Counted from the stretch's first letter, positions 24,780 through 33,900 are shown. The stretch is DNA of 64,000 bases from Oxalobacteraceae sp. CFBP 13730 (GCA_014841835.1 JACYUQ010000001.1:1178001-1242000); one strand, 5' to 3'. The notes: a model not told the origin generated them from the sequence alone. Numbers and translations are program-made.

Positions 24780-25482
24780 GTCGAAATCCCGTCATCACAT
24801 AAAAAAGAAGGGCCAGCGCCGCCAGTGCATACCACTGAAAGGCATAGCCGCGGTGTTTGTCGATCCCGGCCTCGGGCAGCGGCCAATCGCGCGCCATCAG
24901 GTCGGCCGGCGTCGCCGGCAGCGTCTGCTGCACGAGAAACGGCAGCAAGCGCAGGCCGCTTGCCTGTGCGAGCGCTTGCGGCGTCAGGTTCTGCACCGCC
25001 GCGCCCGGCGCCAGCGGCGGGCCGTCGCCCAGTTCCATCACCTTGCCAGCGGACAGGACGAGCCGTCCTTCGAGCGTGACCGGCCCGGCTGGCGTCGCAA
25101 ACGTTGGCAGCTTGTCGAACTCGGCCTGGCGCGGCAACCAGCCACGCAGCACGAGCACGTGCTCGTCGGCACCCGCTATTTTAAACGGCATTGCGAGATA
25201 GAACCCGGACTGGCTCCCGCGTGGGCGGTTCGCGAGCAGGACGGGCCAGCCGGCGACGAATTCGCCATGCACGCGCACGCGGCGAAATTCAAGATCCGGG
25301 GAGGCGGCGATGGTGGGACTGAGGGTGAATGGCGGCTCGGCAGCGCGCGCCAGCTGGCGCGCCTGAAGGTCGGTCTTGTACGCAGCCCGGTCCTGTTGCC
25401 AGTTGCCGAGCAAGATGCCGATGAGGGCCACAATCAGTGCTGCAATCAGGGCGATGGGGCGAAATCGGAAGGCGAAGCGCAT
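24757..25482 (-). CDS. SURF1 family cytochrome oxidase assembly protein
   Basis: A 241-residue protein with membrane helices at both ends (about 8-26 and 215-232) around a periplasmic domain, the Shy1/SURF1 pattern. The conserved GNWQQDRAAYKTDLQARQL, RRVRVHGEF and LVLRGWLPR are present. It helps insert heme A into subunit I. It overlaps the next gene by 23 bp. Confidence 0.93.
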   Translation of the reverse strand: MRFAFRFRPIALIAALIVALIGILLGNWQQDRAAYKTDLQARQLARAAEPPFTLSPTIAASPDLEFRRVRVHGEFVAGWPVLLANRPRGSQSGFYLAMPFKIAGADEHVLVLRGWLPRQAEFDKLPTFATPAGPVTLEGRLVLSAGKVMELGDGPPLAPGAAVQNLTPQALAQASGLRLLPFLVQQTLPATPADLMARDWPLPEAGIDKHRGYAFQWYALAALALLFYVMTGFRRGSRTTR

Positions 25483-25515
25483 TACAATGAATTCTCAACC
25501 TTTCGCGGGTCCATC

Positions 25516-25716
25516 ATGAAAATCTTCGTTGCCATCGCCTTCGTCCTGATCCTGGCCAGCCTGGCGTCGGCCCTGTTCTTCATGATGCGCGACAAGGGGC
25601 GCACCAACCGCACCGTCAATGCGCTGGCGCTGCGGGTGAGCTTGTCGATCGTGCTGTTCCTGTGCCTGCTGGCGGCGCACCAGATGGGGTGGATTGCGCC
25701 GACCGGGTTGCGTTGA
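25516..25716 (+). CDS. DUF2909 twin-transmembrane protein
   Basis: A 66-residue protein with two membrane helices joined by a short basic loop (RDKGRTNRTVNALALRV), the DUF2909 pattern. It is found beside cytochrome oxidase genes in betaproteobacteria. It is the only plus-strand gene inside the minus-strand oxidase cluster, 33 bp divergent from SURF1 and 14 bp convergent with ctaE. A longer frame upstream to 24853 is a shadow of SURF1. A role in oxidase assembly is inferred from location only. Confidence 0.85.
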   Translation: MKIFVAIAFVLILASLASALFFMMRDKGRTNRTVNALALRVSLSIVLFLCLLAAHQMGWIAPTGLR

Positions 25717-25730
25717 TCGGGCGTGCTTGC

Positions 25731-26606
25731 TTACAGCCAGTACACCACGACGTACAGCCCAAGCCACACCACATCGACGAAGTGCCAGTACCACGCGGCC
25801 CCTTCGAAGCCAAAGTGGTGTTCGGCCGTGAAGTGCCCGCGCAGCACGCGGTACAAAATGACCGACAGCATGATCGCGCCCATCGTCACGTGGAAACCGT
25901 GGAACCCGGTCAGCATGAAGAAGGTCGAACCGTAGATACCCGACGTGAGCTTGAGGTTCAGGTCCTGGTAGGCGTGCATGTATTCATACACCTGGAAGCC
26001 CATGAACACGGCGCCCAGCAAAATGGTCGCGGCCAGCCAGAACGCCGTCTTGGCGCGGTGGCCGGCGCGCAGGGCGTGGTGCGAAATGGTCAAGGTCACG
26101 CCCGACGTCAGCAGCAGCGCCGTGTTGATGGTCGGGATCGGGAACGGCCCCATGGTACGGAAGCCTTCGACGATGCCGGCCGGTCCGGTATTGCCCCAGT
26201 GCGCCGAAAAATCAGGCCACAGGATCTGGTGATCCAGGTCGCCCAGCCACGGCATCGAAATCACGCGCGCATAGAACAGCGCGCCAAAGAACGCGCCAAA
26301 GAACATCACTTCCGAGAAAATGAACCAGCTCATCGACCAGCGGAACGACAAATCGATGCGCTTGCCATACAGCCCCGATTCGGATTCACCGATCGCTTCG
26401 CCGAACCAGAAGTACAACACGACGAGCATCGCGACGATGCCGGTCAGGCACACGGGCATCGCGAACGGCAACCCGTTGACCCATCCCGACGCGCCGGCCA
26501 TCGTCACCAGCATCGACAGGCCGGCCAGCAGCGGCCAGCGCGAGGGGCCGGGAACGAAGTAATAAGGCGCTGCGGTCGTTGGCGAAGCTGGTTGTGACGA
26601 ACTCAT
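25731..26606 (-). CDS. ctaE: Cytochrome c oxidase subunit III
   Basis: A 291-residue membrane protein with seven helices, the core third subunit of the aa3 oxidase. FFGAFFGALFYAR, the FHGFHVTMGA motif and the ending HFGFEGAAWYWHFVDVVWLG are classic. ATG at 26606 follows GAGGAGATAAAG; the frame extends to 26834 but crosses a dispersed repeat and the DUF2970 gene. Confidence 0.97.
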   Translation of the reverse strand: MSSSQPASPTTAAPYYFVPGPSRWPLLAGLSMLVTMAGASGWVNGLPFAMPVCLTGIVAMLVVLYFWFGEAIGESESGLYGKRIDLSFRWSMSWFIFSEVMFFGAFFGALFYARVISMPWLGDLDHQILWPDFSAHWGNTGPAGIVEGFRTMGPFPIPTINTALLLTSGVTLTISHHALRAGHRAKTAFWLAATILLGAVFMGFQVYEYMHAYQDLNLKLTSGIYGSTFFMLTGFHGFHVTMGAIMLSVILYRVLRGHFTAEHHFGFEGAAWYWHFVDVVWLGLYVVVYWL

Positions 26607-26657
26607 CTTTATCTCCTCGGGCGATGCTGTTGATTGTTGCGTCATGCATGCTTGCTT

Positions 26658-26683
26658 GGATTCCCACCCCTGCGGGAATGACG
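26658..26683. repeat. Divergent copy of dispersed repeat family B
   Basis: GGATTCCCACCCCTGCGGGA and the next bases ATGACG form a small palindrome of the type GTTCCCGC-N-GCGGGAAC that occurs twice each near 48.1 kb and 52.0 kb. This copy is inside the cox operon, between DUF2970 and ctaE. It resembles the dRS3-type elements of Neisseria in shape. Confidence 0.6.
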
Positions 26684-26686
26684 TAC

Positions 26687-26896
26687 TTATGACACCGCGA
26701 AACTTACCGCCAGCATGATCAGGCCAATGAAGATCGCCACCCCGATCAGACCGGCGACGATCACGTGGACCGGGTTCAGGCTGGCCGCATCGTTCTCGTA
26801 ATCGGCGCGCTTGCGCACCCCGAAGAACGACCACAGCACGGCCTTCATGCTGGCCAGAAAACTCCCCTTGCGTTGATGGGGCTTATCCGTTTGCAT
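26687..26896 (-). CDS. DUF2970 small membrane protein
   Basis: A 69-residue protein with one C-terminal membrane helix (VIVAGLIGVAIFIGLIMLAV) and the DUF2970 signature SFLASMKAVLWSFFGVRKRA. It is found almost only in betaproteobacterial and related cox operons. The ATG at 26896 overlaps the end of ctaG by 14 bp, implying coupling. Function unknown, probably oxidase assembly or stability. Confidence 0.88.
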   Translation of the reverse strand: MQTDKPHQRKGSFLASMKAVLWSFFGVRKRADYENDAASLNPVHVIVAGLIGVAIFIGLIMLAVSFAVS

Positions 26897-27464
26897 CGCC
26901 TTCTTTCGGCGCGGCGGCGGCCTTGAACGCCCCGCCAATTTCAAAGAACGTGTACGACAGCGTGATGTTCTTCACTTCGCGCGGCAACTTGGGGTCGATG
27001 AAGAACACCACCGGCATCTGGCGCGCTTCGTTCGGGGCCAGCGTCTGCTCGCGAAAGCAAAAGCACTCGACCTTCATGAAGTGCGGCGTGGCCGACTGCG
27101 GCGCATAGCTCGGAATCGCCTGCGCTTTCACCGCCCTGCCCTGCGTGTTGACGACCTCGTACATGACGGTGGCCAGTTCACCCGGATGCACGTCGATGCT
27201 GCGCGTGGTCGGCCGGAAGCGCCACGGGCCCTGCGAATTGCCGTCGAGCTCGATCGTGATCGTGCGCGACTTGTCGACCTGGCTGTTGGTCGGCGCCGCG
27301 ACAAACCCATCCTGCTGCGTGAGCACGTTGATGCCCAGCACCTCGCAAATCTGCCGGTACACGGGCACCAGCGCATAGCCGAAGCCGAACATCGCCACGG
27401 CCACCACCACCAGCTTGCCGAAGGTGCGGCGGTTCAGGCGCAGCAATTTGACGCCGGTGGCCAT
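26883..27464 (-). CDS. ctaG: Cytochrome c oxidase assembly protein CtaG (Cox11)
   Basis: A 193-residue periplasmic copper protein with one membrane anchor (about 15-35), which delivers copper to the CuB site of subunit I. The Cox11 signature VECFCFREQTL with its copper cysteine pair is present, as is VPVYRQICEVLGI with the third cysteine. It begins one base after the stop of the 35-residue gene. Confidence 0.95.
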   Translation of the reverse strand: MATGVKLLRLNRRTFGKLVVVAVAMFGFGYALVPVYRQICEVLGINVLTQQDGFVAAPTNSQVDKSRTITIELDGNSQGPWRFRPTTRSIDVHPGELATVMYEVVNTQGRAVKAQAIPSYAPQSATPHFMKVECFCFREQTLAPNEARQMPVVFFIDPKLPREVKNITLSYTFFEIGGAFKAAAAPKEGDANG

Positions 27465-27465
27465 T

Positions 27466-27573
27466 TCAGCGCAGCAGCGTGAACTTGACGAACACGCTGA
27501 TGAAGAAGAACAGCGCCAGGCCGGCCAGCCACAGCGCGGTTCTCAGGTTGTTGGGTTTGCGTGGCGCGGTCAT
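27466..27573 (-). CDS. 35-residue cytochrome oxidase small assembly protein
   Basis: A tiny gene starting ATG 27573 and ending TGA 27466. It encodes TAPRKPNNLRTALWLAGLAL, then a hydrophobic stretch and KFTLLR: a basic N-terminus and a single membrane helix. Such proteins are annotated between subunit I and ctaG in betaproteobacteria. It lies 10 bp after ctaD and its stop is one base before the ctaG start. Subunit IV-like function is an inference. Confidence 0.8.
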   Translation of the reverse strand: MTAPRKPNNLRTALWLAGLALFFFISVFVKFTLLR

Positions 27574-27583
27574 CGGATTGTCC

Positions 27584-29191
27584 TTACTTCACCAGCGGCG
27601 GGGTTTCAAAGGTGTGGAACGGCGCCGGGCTCGGCACGGTCCACTCCAGACCTTCGGCGCCTTCCCACGGTTTGGCGGGCGCCTTGGCGCCGCCGCGGAT
27701 CGTCGGCAGCACGACTGCGAACAGGAAGTACACCTGGCTGAAGCCGAAGCCGAATGCACCGATCGAGACGATCATGTTGAAGTCGGTGAACTGCACCGCG
27801 TAATCGGCATAGCGGCGCGGCATGCCGGCAAGACCCAGGAAGTGCATCGGGAAGAACGTGACGTTGAACGTGATCAGCGACAGCCAGAAGTGCATCTTGC
27901 CGCGCGCTTCCGGGTACATGTGCCCGGTCCACTTTGGCGCCCAGTAATAAAAGCCCGCGAACAGCGCGAACAGCGAGCCGGCCACCAGCACGTAGTGGAA
28001 GTGGGCGACGACGTAATAGGTGTCGTGCACCTGGATATCGATTGGCGTGACCGCCAGGATCAGGCCCGTGAAGCCGCCGATGGTAAACACGAAAATGAAG
28101 CCAACCGCGAACAGCATCGGCGTCTCGAACGTCATCGAACCCTTCCACATCGTGGCGACCCAGTTGAAGATTTTGACGCCGGTGGGCACGGCGATCAGCA
28201 TCGTTGCGTACATGAAGAACAGCTGCGACGTCACCGGCATGCCGGTCGTGAACATGTGGTGCGCCCAGACGACGAACGACAGGATCGCGATCGAGGCCGT
28301 CGCGTAGACCATCGAGGCGTAGCCGAACAGCGGTTTGCGGGCAAATGCCGGAATGATCTGCGAGACGATGCCGAATGCCGGCAGGATCATGATATAGACC
28401 TCGGGATGGCCGAAGAACCAGAAGATGTGCTGGTACATCACCGGATCGCCACCGCCGGCGGCGTTGAAGAACGAGGTGCCGAAGTGGCGGTCGGTCAGCG
28501 TCATCGTGATCGCGCCGGCCAGCACCGGCATCACGGCGATAAGCAGGTAGGCAGTGATCAGCCAGGTCCAGCAGAACATCGGCATCTTCATCAGCGTCAT
28601 GCCGGGTGCGCGCATGTTCAGGATGGTGACGATGATATTGATCGAGCCCATGATCGACGAGGCGCCCATGATGTGCATCGCGAAGATCGCCATGTCCATG
28701 CCCAGGCCCATCTGCGTCGACAGCGGCGCGTACAGCGTCCAGCCGGCGGCGGTGGCGCCGCCCGGCACCAGGAACGACGTGGCCAGCAGGATCGCGGCCG
28801 GAGGCAGCAGCCAGAACGAGAAGTTGTTCATGCGCGCGAACGCCATGTCGGACGCGCCGACCTGCAGCGGCAGCATCCAGTTGGCAAAGCCGACGAAGGC
28901 CGGCATGATCGCGCCGAACACCATGATCAGGCCGTGCATGGTCGTGAGCTGGTTGAAGAACTCGGGGCGCACGAACTGCAGGCCCGGCTGGAACAGCTCG
29001 GCCCGGATCATCAGCGCCAGCACGCCGCCCGAGAGCAGCATGATGAACGAGAACCACAGGTACAGGCTGCCGATGTCCTTGTGGTTGGTGGCATACACCC
29101 AGCGCCGCCAGCCGTGCGGATGGTCGTGGTGTTCGTCGTGTGCGTGCTCATTGCCGTGACCCGGTGCGTGGTCGATCGTCGTGGTGCTCAT
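27584..29191 (-). CDS. ctaD: Cytochrome c oxidase subunit I
   Basis: A 535-residue, twelve-helix catalytic subunit of the aa3-type oxidase that holds heme a and the heme a3-CuB center, and pumps protons. Heme a and CuB histidines are visible ([27 protein letters not shown] with the cross-linked Tyr, [22 protein letters not shown]). It follows ctaC by 39 bp and starts at ATG 29191 after AGCAGGGG. The N-terminus is His-rich ([17 protein letters not shown]), which may bind metal. Confidence 0.98.
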   Translation of the reverse strand: MSTTTIDHAPGHGNEHAHDEHHDHPHGWRRWVYATNHKDIGSLYLWFSFIMLLSGGVLALMIRAELFQPGLQFVRPEFFNQLTTMHGLIMVFGAIMPAFVGFANWMLPLQVGASDMAFARMNNFSFWLLPPAAILLATSFLVPGGATAAGWTLYAPLSTQMGLGMDMAIFAMHIMGASSIMGSINIIVTILNMRAPGMTLMKMPMFCWTWLITAYLLIAVMPVLAGAITMTLTDRHFGTSFFNAAGGGDPVMYQHIFWFFGHPEVYIMILPAFGIVSQIIPAFARKPLFGYASMVYATASIAILSFVVWAHHMFTTGMPVTSQLFFMYATMLIAVPTGVKIFNWVATMWKGSMTFETPMLFAVGFIFVFTIGGFTGLILAVTPIDIQVHDTYYVVAHFHYVLVAGSLFALFAGFYYWAPKWTGHMYPEARGKMHFWLSLITFNVTFFPMHFLGLAGMPRRYADYAVQFTDFNMIVSIGAFGFGFSQVYFLFAVVLPTIRGGAKAPAKPWEGAEGLEWTVPSPAPFHTFETPPLVK

Positions 29192-29230
29192 GGCGTTACC
29201 CCTGCTCGTTACGTGCGTTGGTGGCGGACA

Positions 29231-30424
29231 TTATTTGCGGGCGGCCAGGACTTCGGCCGGCTGGACGATATTTTCCGCAGCCTTGTTCGACCAGGAATTG
29301 CGGGTATAGGTGATCACGGCGGCGATCTCGGTGTCGGACAATTGCGGCCAGGCCGGCATCGCGGTCGGGAACTTGCCGCTCTTCTGGCCGTGCAGCAGGA
29401 TGTCGATCTGGTGCGCCTTGCTGCCCAGCACATTCGGCGAGCCGTCCAGCGCCGCGAACGCCGCCGGGATGCCCTTGCCATTGACCTGGTGGCAAGCCAC
29501 GCAGTTGGCGGTGTACACCGCTTCGCCACGGGTTTTGAGTTCGTCGATGGTCCAGACCTTGGTCGGATCGTCGGCCAGCGCCGCCATCTCTTTTTTCTTG
29601 CCTGCGACCCAGGCGGTGTAGTCGGCATCGGACACGACGCGCACGACAATCGGCATGAACGCATGGTCCTTGCCGCACAGCTCGACGCAGTTGCCGCGGT
29701 ACACGCCGATCTGCTCGGCCTTGAACCAGCCGTCGCGCACGAAGCCGGGGATGGCATCCTGCTTGATGGCAAAGGCCGGCACGGTCCAGGCATGGATCAC
29801 GTCGTTGGCGGTGAACACCATGCGGATCTTCTTGTTGACCGGCACGACCATCTCGTTATCGACTTCGAGCAGGTAATTGGCGGTGCGCGCTTGGGTCGGC
29901 GCCACGCCGGGCTCACCGATCTGCGAACGCGGCGTGGACAGGTTCGACAGGAACGAAATGCCCTCGCCCTCGCCTTTCAGGTAGTCGTAGCCCCATTTCC
30001 ACTGCATGCCGGTGGCCTTGATGGTCAGGTCGGCGTTCGACGTGTCTTTCAGTGCGACGACGGTCTTGGTGGCCGGCAGCGCCATCCCGATGACGATCAA
30101 GAACGGCACGATCGTCCAGGCGATTTCGACAGCGGTGGATTCGTGGAAGGTGGCCGGCTTGTGGCCCAGGGATTTACGGTGCTTGAACACCGAGTAGAAC
30201 ATGACGCCGAACACGGCGACGAAGATCACCAGGCAGACGATCATCATCCAGGTGTGCAAGCCGTAGATGTCGGCGCCGACGGCGGTGACCGGGGCCTGCA
30301 TATTAAGCTGGTGCTCCTGAGGCCGGCCCGTCAGTTGCTGCGCCCAAGCCGGCACAGAACCAGCGGCGGCGCCGAGTACGGCACAGCCGTACAGCACGGC
30401 CCGAAGTCGCGTTGCATATGTCAT
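29231..30424 (-). CDS. ctaC: Cytochrome c oxidase subunit II with fused cytochrome c domain
   Basis: A 397-residue protein: signal peptide (to about residue 27), two membrane helices, a cupredoxin domain with the CuA ligands in YRGNCVELCGKDHAFMP, and a C-terminal cytochrome c domain with NCVACHQ and a distal Met in AMPAWPQLS. It accepts electrons from soluble cytochrome c. The start is ATG 30424 with GGGGA upstream; a TTG at 30436 is less likely. It is the first gene of the oxidase operon. Confidence 0.96.
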   Translation of the reverse strand: MTYATRLRAVLYGCAVLGAAAGSVPAWAQQLTGRPQEHQLNMQAPVTAVGADIYGLHTWMMIVCLVIFVAVFGVMFYSVFKHRKSLGHKPATFHESTAVEIAWTIVPFLIVIGMALPATKTVVALKDTSNADLTIKATGMQWKWGYDYLKGEGEGISFLSNLSTPRSQIGEPGVAPTQARTANYLLEVDNEMVVPVNKKIRMVFTANDVIHAWTVPAFAIKQDAIPGFVRDGWFKAEQIGVYRGNCVELCGKDHAFMPIVVRVVSDADYTAWVAGKKKEMAALADDPTKVWTIDELKTRGEAVYTANCVACHQVNGKGIPAAFAALDGSPNVLGSKAHQIDILLHGQKSGKFPTAMPAWPQLSDTEIAAVITYTRNSWSNKAAENIVQPAEVLAARK

Positions 30425-30721
30425 GTATGTCCCCAACCACCCAAAAAATAAGAATTATTTTTAAACGGTCAGCCATTCCACGAACGAACGACGCCGCTCC
30501 GTGCTGGCCGCAGAACACCGATGCCGTGCCGGGGCATCTCTGCGGCTGCTGCAATTCTTTTTCTGTTTCTGTTTTGACGCTGTCTCGCGCTTACCGATGC
30601 CGCTTTTTCAAGCGATTCTATCGGCTAGTCGTGAAAAATAGCAATTGATTATATCTAAAGCACTAATTTTTATTCAAGGAATATCGGGGGCTGGTCAATT
30701 TGGCCATGCACGGCGACGACA
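30425..30721. other. 297-bp region upstream of the oxidase operon
   Basis: No gene is visible. The stretch is AT-richer than its surroundings (TATTTTTAAACGG near the ctaC start, a long T-rich block near 30640-30680) and should hold the oxidase operon promoter and the end of the bioC transcript. No clear operator was seen. Confidence 0.5.
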
Positions 30722-31636
30722 TTATGGTTTGCGCGGCTGGAAGCGGACAATTGATTCGCCGGCTGCCGTCTGGCGCGGCGCAGGACGAAACGCATGGCCG
30801 TAGATCACTTCGAAGGTCAGGCCCAGCTTGCCATCGGGGAGACGCTGCGCCTCGAGCGCAGCGAGCACACGCTGCCAGGCCGCGCGGCCGATCAAGCCGC
30901 GCCGGCGCGATTCGAGCGGATTGCCGCCCAGCGCGCGCACGTCGCGCAGCAGCGCCTGCGGCGTATCGTAGGTGACCGTGATGCGCTCCATGTCCATGAC
31001 CGGTGTCGAAAAGCCCGCCTCGACCAGCTGATCGCCAAAATCGTGCATGTCGACAAATGGCAACGTGTGCGGATACGCATCCAGCGCAGCAAATGCCGTA
31101 CGCAGTTCGGTGAACGTGTCGGGACCGAAACTGGAAAACATCAGCAAGCCTTCGACGCGCAGCACGCGGCGCCATTCGGCAAACACGCGGTCGGGCAGCG
31201 GATGCCAGTGCAACGCCAGGTTCGACCACAACAAATCGACCGAGTTCGGGCCGAGCGGCAGGTTGCCGTAGTCACCGCACAGAATGTCGACACCCGCCTT
31301 GGCCGGCATCAGCCGGCTCAATAACTGATTGAGCGAACCCGAGGCGCCCGGCTTTTTCGCTGCGCGCGCCATGGCGCCGGCACCGTCCAGGCCGACGATC
31401 TGTGCCGATGGATAGGTCTTTTGCAGCAGGGCCAGGTCGCCCCCGGGACCGCAGCCGGCGTCGAGCACCTGCTTCGGGATGATCTTCACCAGGCTCAGGC
31501 GCTCATGCATGCGCGCGGCGATTTCGCGGCGCAGAAAATCCGACGATGCAATGCGTTCGGGCCGCGCGAACAGGTTGCGCACACGCGACAAGTCAATGGG
31601 CGCGCTCAGCTTGGACGGGGATTGAGGAGATGCCAT
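30722..31636 (-). CDS. bioC: BioC-like SAM-dependent methyltransferase
   Basis: A 304-residue class I methyltransferase of the malonyl-ACP methyltransferase type, the entry step of biotin synthesis. SAM-binding motifs VLDAGCGPGGDLALL and IVGLDGAGAM are present, with SVDLLWSNLALHWHPLPDRV and the RVEGLLMFSSFGPDTF stretch typical of BioC. The start at 31636 is chosen because it precedes RVRNLFARPERI; the longer frame to 31735 overlaps comF. It is divergent from comF, an arrangement I know from Oxalobacteraceae. No other bio gene is nearby. Confidence 0.83.
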   Translation of the reverse strand: MASPQSPSKLSAPIDLSRVRNLFARPERIASSDFLRREIAARMHERLSLVKIIPKQVLDAGCGPGGDLALLQKTYPSAQIVGLDGAGAMARAAKKPGASGSLNQLLSRLMPAKAGVDILCGDYGNLPLGPNSVDLLWSNLALHWHPLPDRVFAEWRRVLRVEGLLMFSSFGPDTFTELRTAFAALDAYPHTLPFVDMHDFGDQLVEAGFSTPVMDMERITVTYDTPQALLRDVRALGGNPLESRRRGLIGRAAWQRVLAALEAQRLPDGKLGLTFEVIYGHAFRPAPRQTAAGESIVRFQPRKP

Positions 31637-31696
31637 GGGATCGGATGCGTGATGAGATAATGTGGGCAGTTTAACCGTTTGTGGGACGCCGAGCCG

Positions 31697-32428
31697 ATGC
31701 CGGACCTTCGCCCGCTGCCGATGCGCCTCGTGCACGCGCTGCTGGACGCGCTCTTGCCCTCATGCTGCGCACTGTGCGGCGGGCATGCGCGGGCGGCGGT
31801 GTGCGCCGATTGCGAGCAGGCATATGTGGCGCCGACGCCGCGCTGTCCTTGCTGCGCCAACCCGACCGGCGCGCTGGACGTTGTGCGGCATTGCGGCGCC
31901 TGTCTGGCGGATGCACCGGCATTCGATGCCACCTGGGCGGCCTGCGACTACGCCGCGCCGCTGGATAGCCTGGTGCTGCAGCTGAAATTTGGCGCGCAAC
32001 TGGCGCTGGCGCCGTGGATGGCGCGCGTGCTGCATGCGGCCATCGCGTCCGGGGCACGGGCATTGCCCGACGTGCTGTGCCCAGTGCCGCTGGGCCCGGC
32101 CCGTCTGATCGAGCGCGGCTACAACCAGGCGCTCGAAGTCGCGCGCCCGCTGGCCCGTGCACTGGGCGTGCCGGTCGTCCCGCAACTGCTGCACCGGCTG
32201 CGCGAGACAGCGCCACAATCGGGCGCCGGACCGGGCGACCGGCGCAGGAACGTGCGGGGCGCGTTTGGCGTGAGCAGCACGTTCGACGTAAGTAGCCGGC
32301 ATGTGGGCGTGGTCGACGATGTCATGTCAAGCGGCCACACACTGGAAGAAGTCGCCGCCGTATTGAAAGGGGCGGGCGCCGCGCGCGTGACGAACATCGT
32401 CTTCGCGCGCACCCCGCCGCATGTATAA
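31697..32428 (+). CDS. comF: ComF family protein (amidophosphoribosyltransferase-like)
   Basis: A 243-residue protein with an N-terminal zinc finger (CCALCGGHARAAVCADC and CCANP) and a C-terminal PRT domain with the PRPP motif HVGVVDDVMSSGHTLEEVA. ComF proteins act in DNA uptake in competent bacteria; outside these the role is less sure. Start ATG 31697; the TTG at 31679 is weaker. It is divergent from bioC and followed by trmL after 24 bp. Confidence 0.9.
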   Translation: MPDLRPLPMRLVHALLDALLPSCCALCGGHARAAVCADCEQAYVAPTPRCPCCANPTGALDVVRHCGACLADAPAFDATWAACDYAAPLDSLVLQLKFGAQLALAPWMARVLHAAIASGARALPDVLCPVPLGPARLIERGYNQALEVARPLARALGVPVVPQLLHRLRETAPQSGAGPGDRRRNVRGAFGVSSTFDVSSRHVGVVDDVMSSGHTLEEVAAVLKGAGAARVTNIVFARTPPHV

Positions 32429-32452
32429 GCCTCATCATCAAGGAGAAGCACG

Positions 32453-32923
32453 TTGTTCCACGTCGTCCTGGTCGAACCAGAAATCCCGCCGAATACCGGC
32501 AATGTGATCCGCCTGTGCGCCAACACCGGCGTGCAACTGCACCTGATCGAGCCGCTCGGCTTTCCGCTGGACGACGCCAAGATGCGCCGCGCCGGGCTCG
32601 ATTACCACGACTACGCGACGATGAAGGTGCACAAGGACTGGGATGCGTTCCTGGCGGACACCCAGCCCGACCCGGCGCGCATGTTCGCACTGACCACGCA
32701 CGGCTCGGCGCCCTTTGCCGAGGCCCACTTCCAGCCAGGCGACGTATTCGTGTTCGGCCCGGAATCGCGCGGCCTGCCCCCTGCCCTGCGCGAGACCTTC
32801 CCACCCGCCCAGCGCATCCGCCTGCCGATGCGCCCCGACAACCGCAGCCTGAACCTGTCGAATACGGTAGCAGTCGTCGTCTACGAAGCCTGGCGCCAGA
32901 ACGGCTACGCCGGCGGCGCCTGA
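32453..32923 (+). CDS. trmL: tRNA (cytidine/uridine-34-2'-O)-methyltransferase
   Basis: A 156-residue SPOUT-fold enzyme that methylates the wobble base of tRNA-Leu. The trefoil-knot motifs are intact: NTGNVIRLCANTG, FGPESRGLP and LPMRPDNRSLNLSNTVAV. It starts with TTG at 32453, with AAGGAGAAG as ribosome site. It is preceded by comF and followed by a cluster of dispersed repeats. Confidence 0.94.
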   Translation: MFHVVLVEPEIPPNTGNVIRLCANTGVQLHLIEPLGFPLDDAKMRRAGLDYHDYATMKVHKDWDAFLADTQPDPARMFALTTHGSAPFAEAHFQPGDVFVFGPESRGLPPALRETFPPAQRIRLPMRPDNRSLNLSNTVAVVVYEAWRQNGYAGGA

Positions 32924-32971
32924 ACCGACACCACTTCCTAAACCGGCCGTCGTGTCAAAAGCCGGGTCAAA

Positions 32972-33212
32972 GCCGGGGTCAGGTCTGACATTCGGACACG
33001 GCCTCGACAGCTCGAAGAAAAAGCCGGGGTCAGGTCTGACATTCGGACACGGCCTCGACTGTTGAGAGGCACATATAAAAAGCTGGCCTCAAAACCGAGG
33101 CCATACCGATAATAAAAAGTTGGGATTACAGTAGAGCTTGTGTCCGAATGTCAGACCTGACCCCGGCTTGCAGTTGAGCTTGTGTCCGAATGTCAGACCT
33201 GACCCCGGCTTG
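32972..33212. repeat. Cluster of four copies of dispersed repeat family A
   Basis: Two 37-bp direct copies at 32972-33008 and 33023-33059 (period 51) face two inverted 37-bp copies at 33134-33170 and 33176-33212 (period 42). The shared core is GGTCAGGTCTGACATTCGGA. The layout forward-forward-reverse-reverse is like a BIME. It fills the 305-bp gap between trmL and tetR; no gene is in it. Confidence 0.92.
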
Positions 33213-33228
33213 TGCCAGCTTGTGCCAC

Positions 33229-33900
33229 TCATTCGAATGCATCGAGCAGACCGGCACGGGCCAGCAGGTCGATGGCTTCATCGACGCGGCGCGGCGCGGC
33301 GGCGTCGAGTTGCTCGCGGTCGTCGCCAACCAGCGCGCGCATCTGCTGCGGCACGATGACCAGGTCGATGAAGCGTTGCGCGACGGCCGTGGCCGCTGCG
33401 GCCTGGTCTTGCGCTGGCCCGGCCAGCACGGCCACGATACTCGCCACGCCGCTGTCGCGCCCGGACTGGTCCACCATCCGCGACAATTCTGGTAGCCGCT
33501 GTGCGGTCGTCAAACAGACCCGCAGCAGCGCCACCGATTCTTCCGTGAGCGCCTGCTGCAGCAGATGCAGCCCCACTGCGCGCAAGCGTTCCCGCACCGG
33601 CATGGCATTCGGCACGTTGGGCGCAGCCGGCACCGCGCCCTCGAGCGCACGGTGCACGACCGCGCTGAACAACGCATCCTTGTTAGCGTAGCGCGCGTAC
33701 AGCGTTGCCTTGCCGGCGCCCGCCATGGCCACGACCTGGTCGCAGCTCGTCGCATCGAAACCCGCGCGCAGGAACAGCGTCGTCGCTGCGTCGAGGATGC
33801 GGCGGTCCACTTCACCGGCATGCTCGGCAGATGGCCGGCCACCGCGCTTGCGCGTGGTCGGTGCTGGTTCCGGCTCGGGCAGGTTGGATGTCACGCGCAT
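33229..33900 (-). CDS. TetR/AcrR family repressor
   Basis: A 223-residue regulator with an N-terminal helix-turn-helix domain (about residues 28-75: RRILDAATTLFLRAGFDATS, VVAMAGAGKATLYARYANKD) and a ligand-binding C-terminal domain. It is divergent from the flavin-type oxidase gene, with a strong palindrome between them, so it likely represses both that gene and itself. Ligand unknown. Confidence 0.93.
   Translation of the reverse strand: MRVTSNLPEPEPAPTTRKRGGRPSAEHAGEVDRRILDAATTLFLRAGFDATSCDQVVAMAGAGKATLYARYANKDALFSAVVHRALEGAVPAAPNVPNAMPVRERLRAVGLHLLQQALTEESVALLRVCLTTAQRLPELSRMVDQSGRDSGVASIVAVLAGPAQDQAAAATAVAQRFIDLVIVPQQMRALVGDDREQLDAAAPRRVDEAIDLLARAGLLDAFE

Noticed and set aside
24853..25515. 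A long upstream extension of the DUF2909 gene
   Set aside because: It is antisense to SURF1. The conserved family begins at ATG 25516.
27479..30451. A 990-codon plus-strand open frame opposite ctaD and ctaC
   Set aside because: It is the antisense shadow of the oxidase subunit genes. The product is His/Arg/Gln-rich with no domain, as expected from reversed GC-rich codons.
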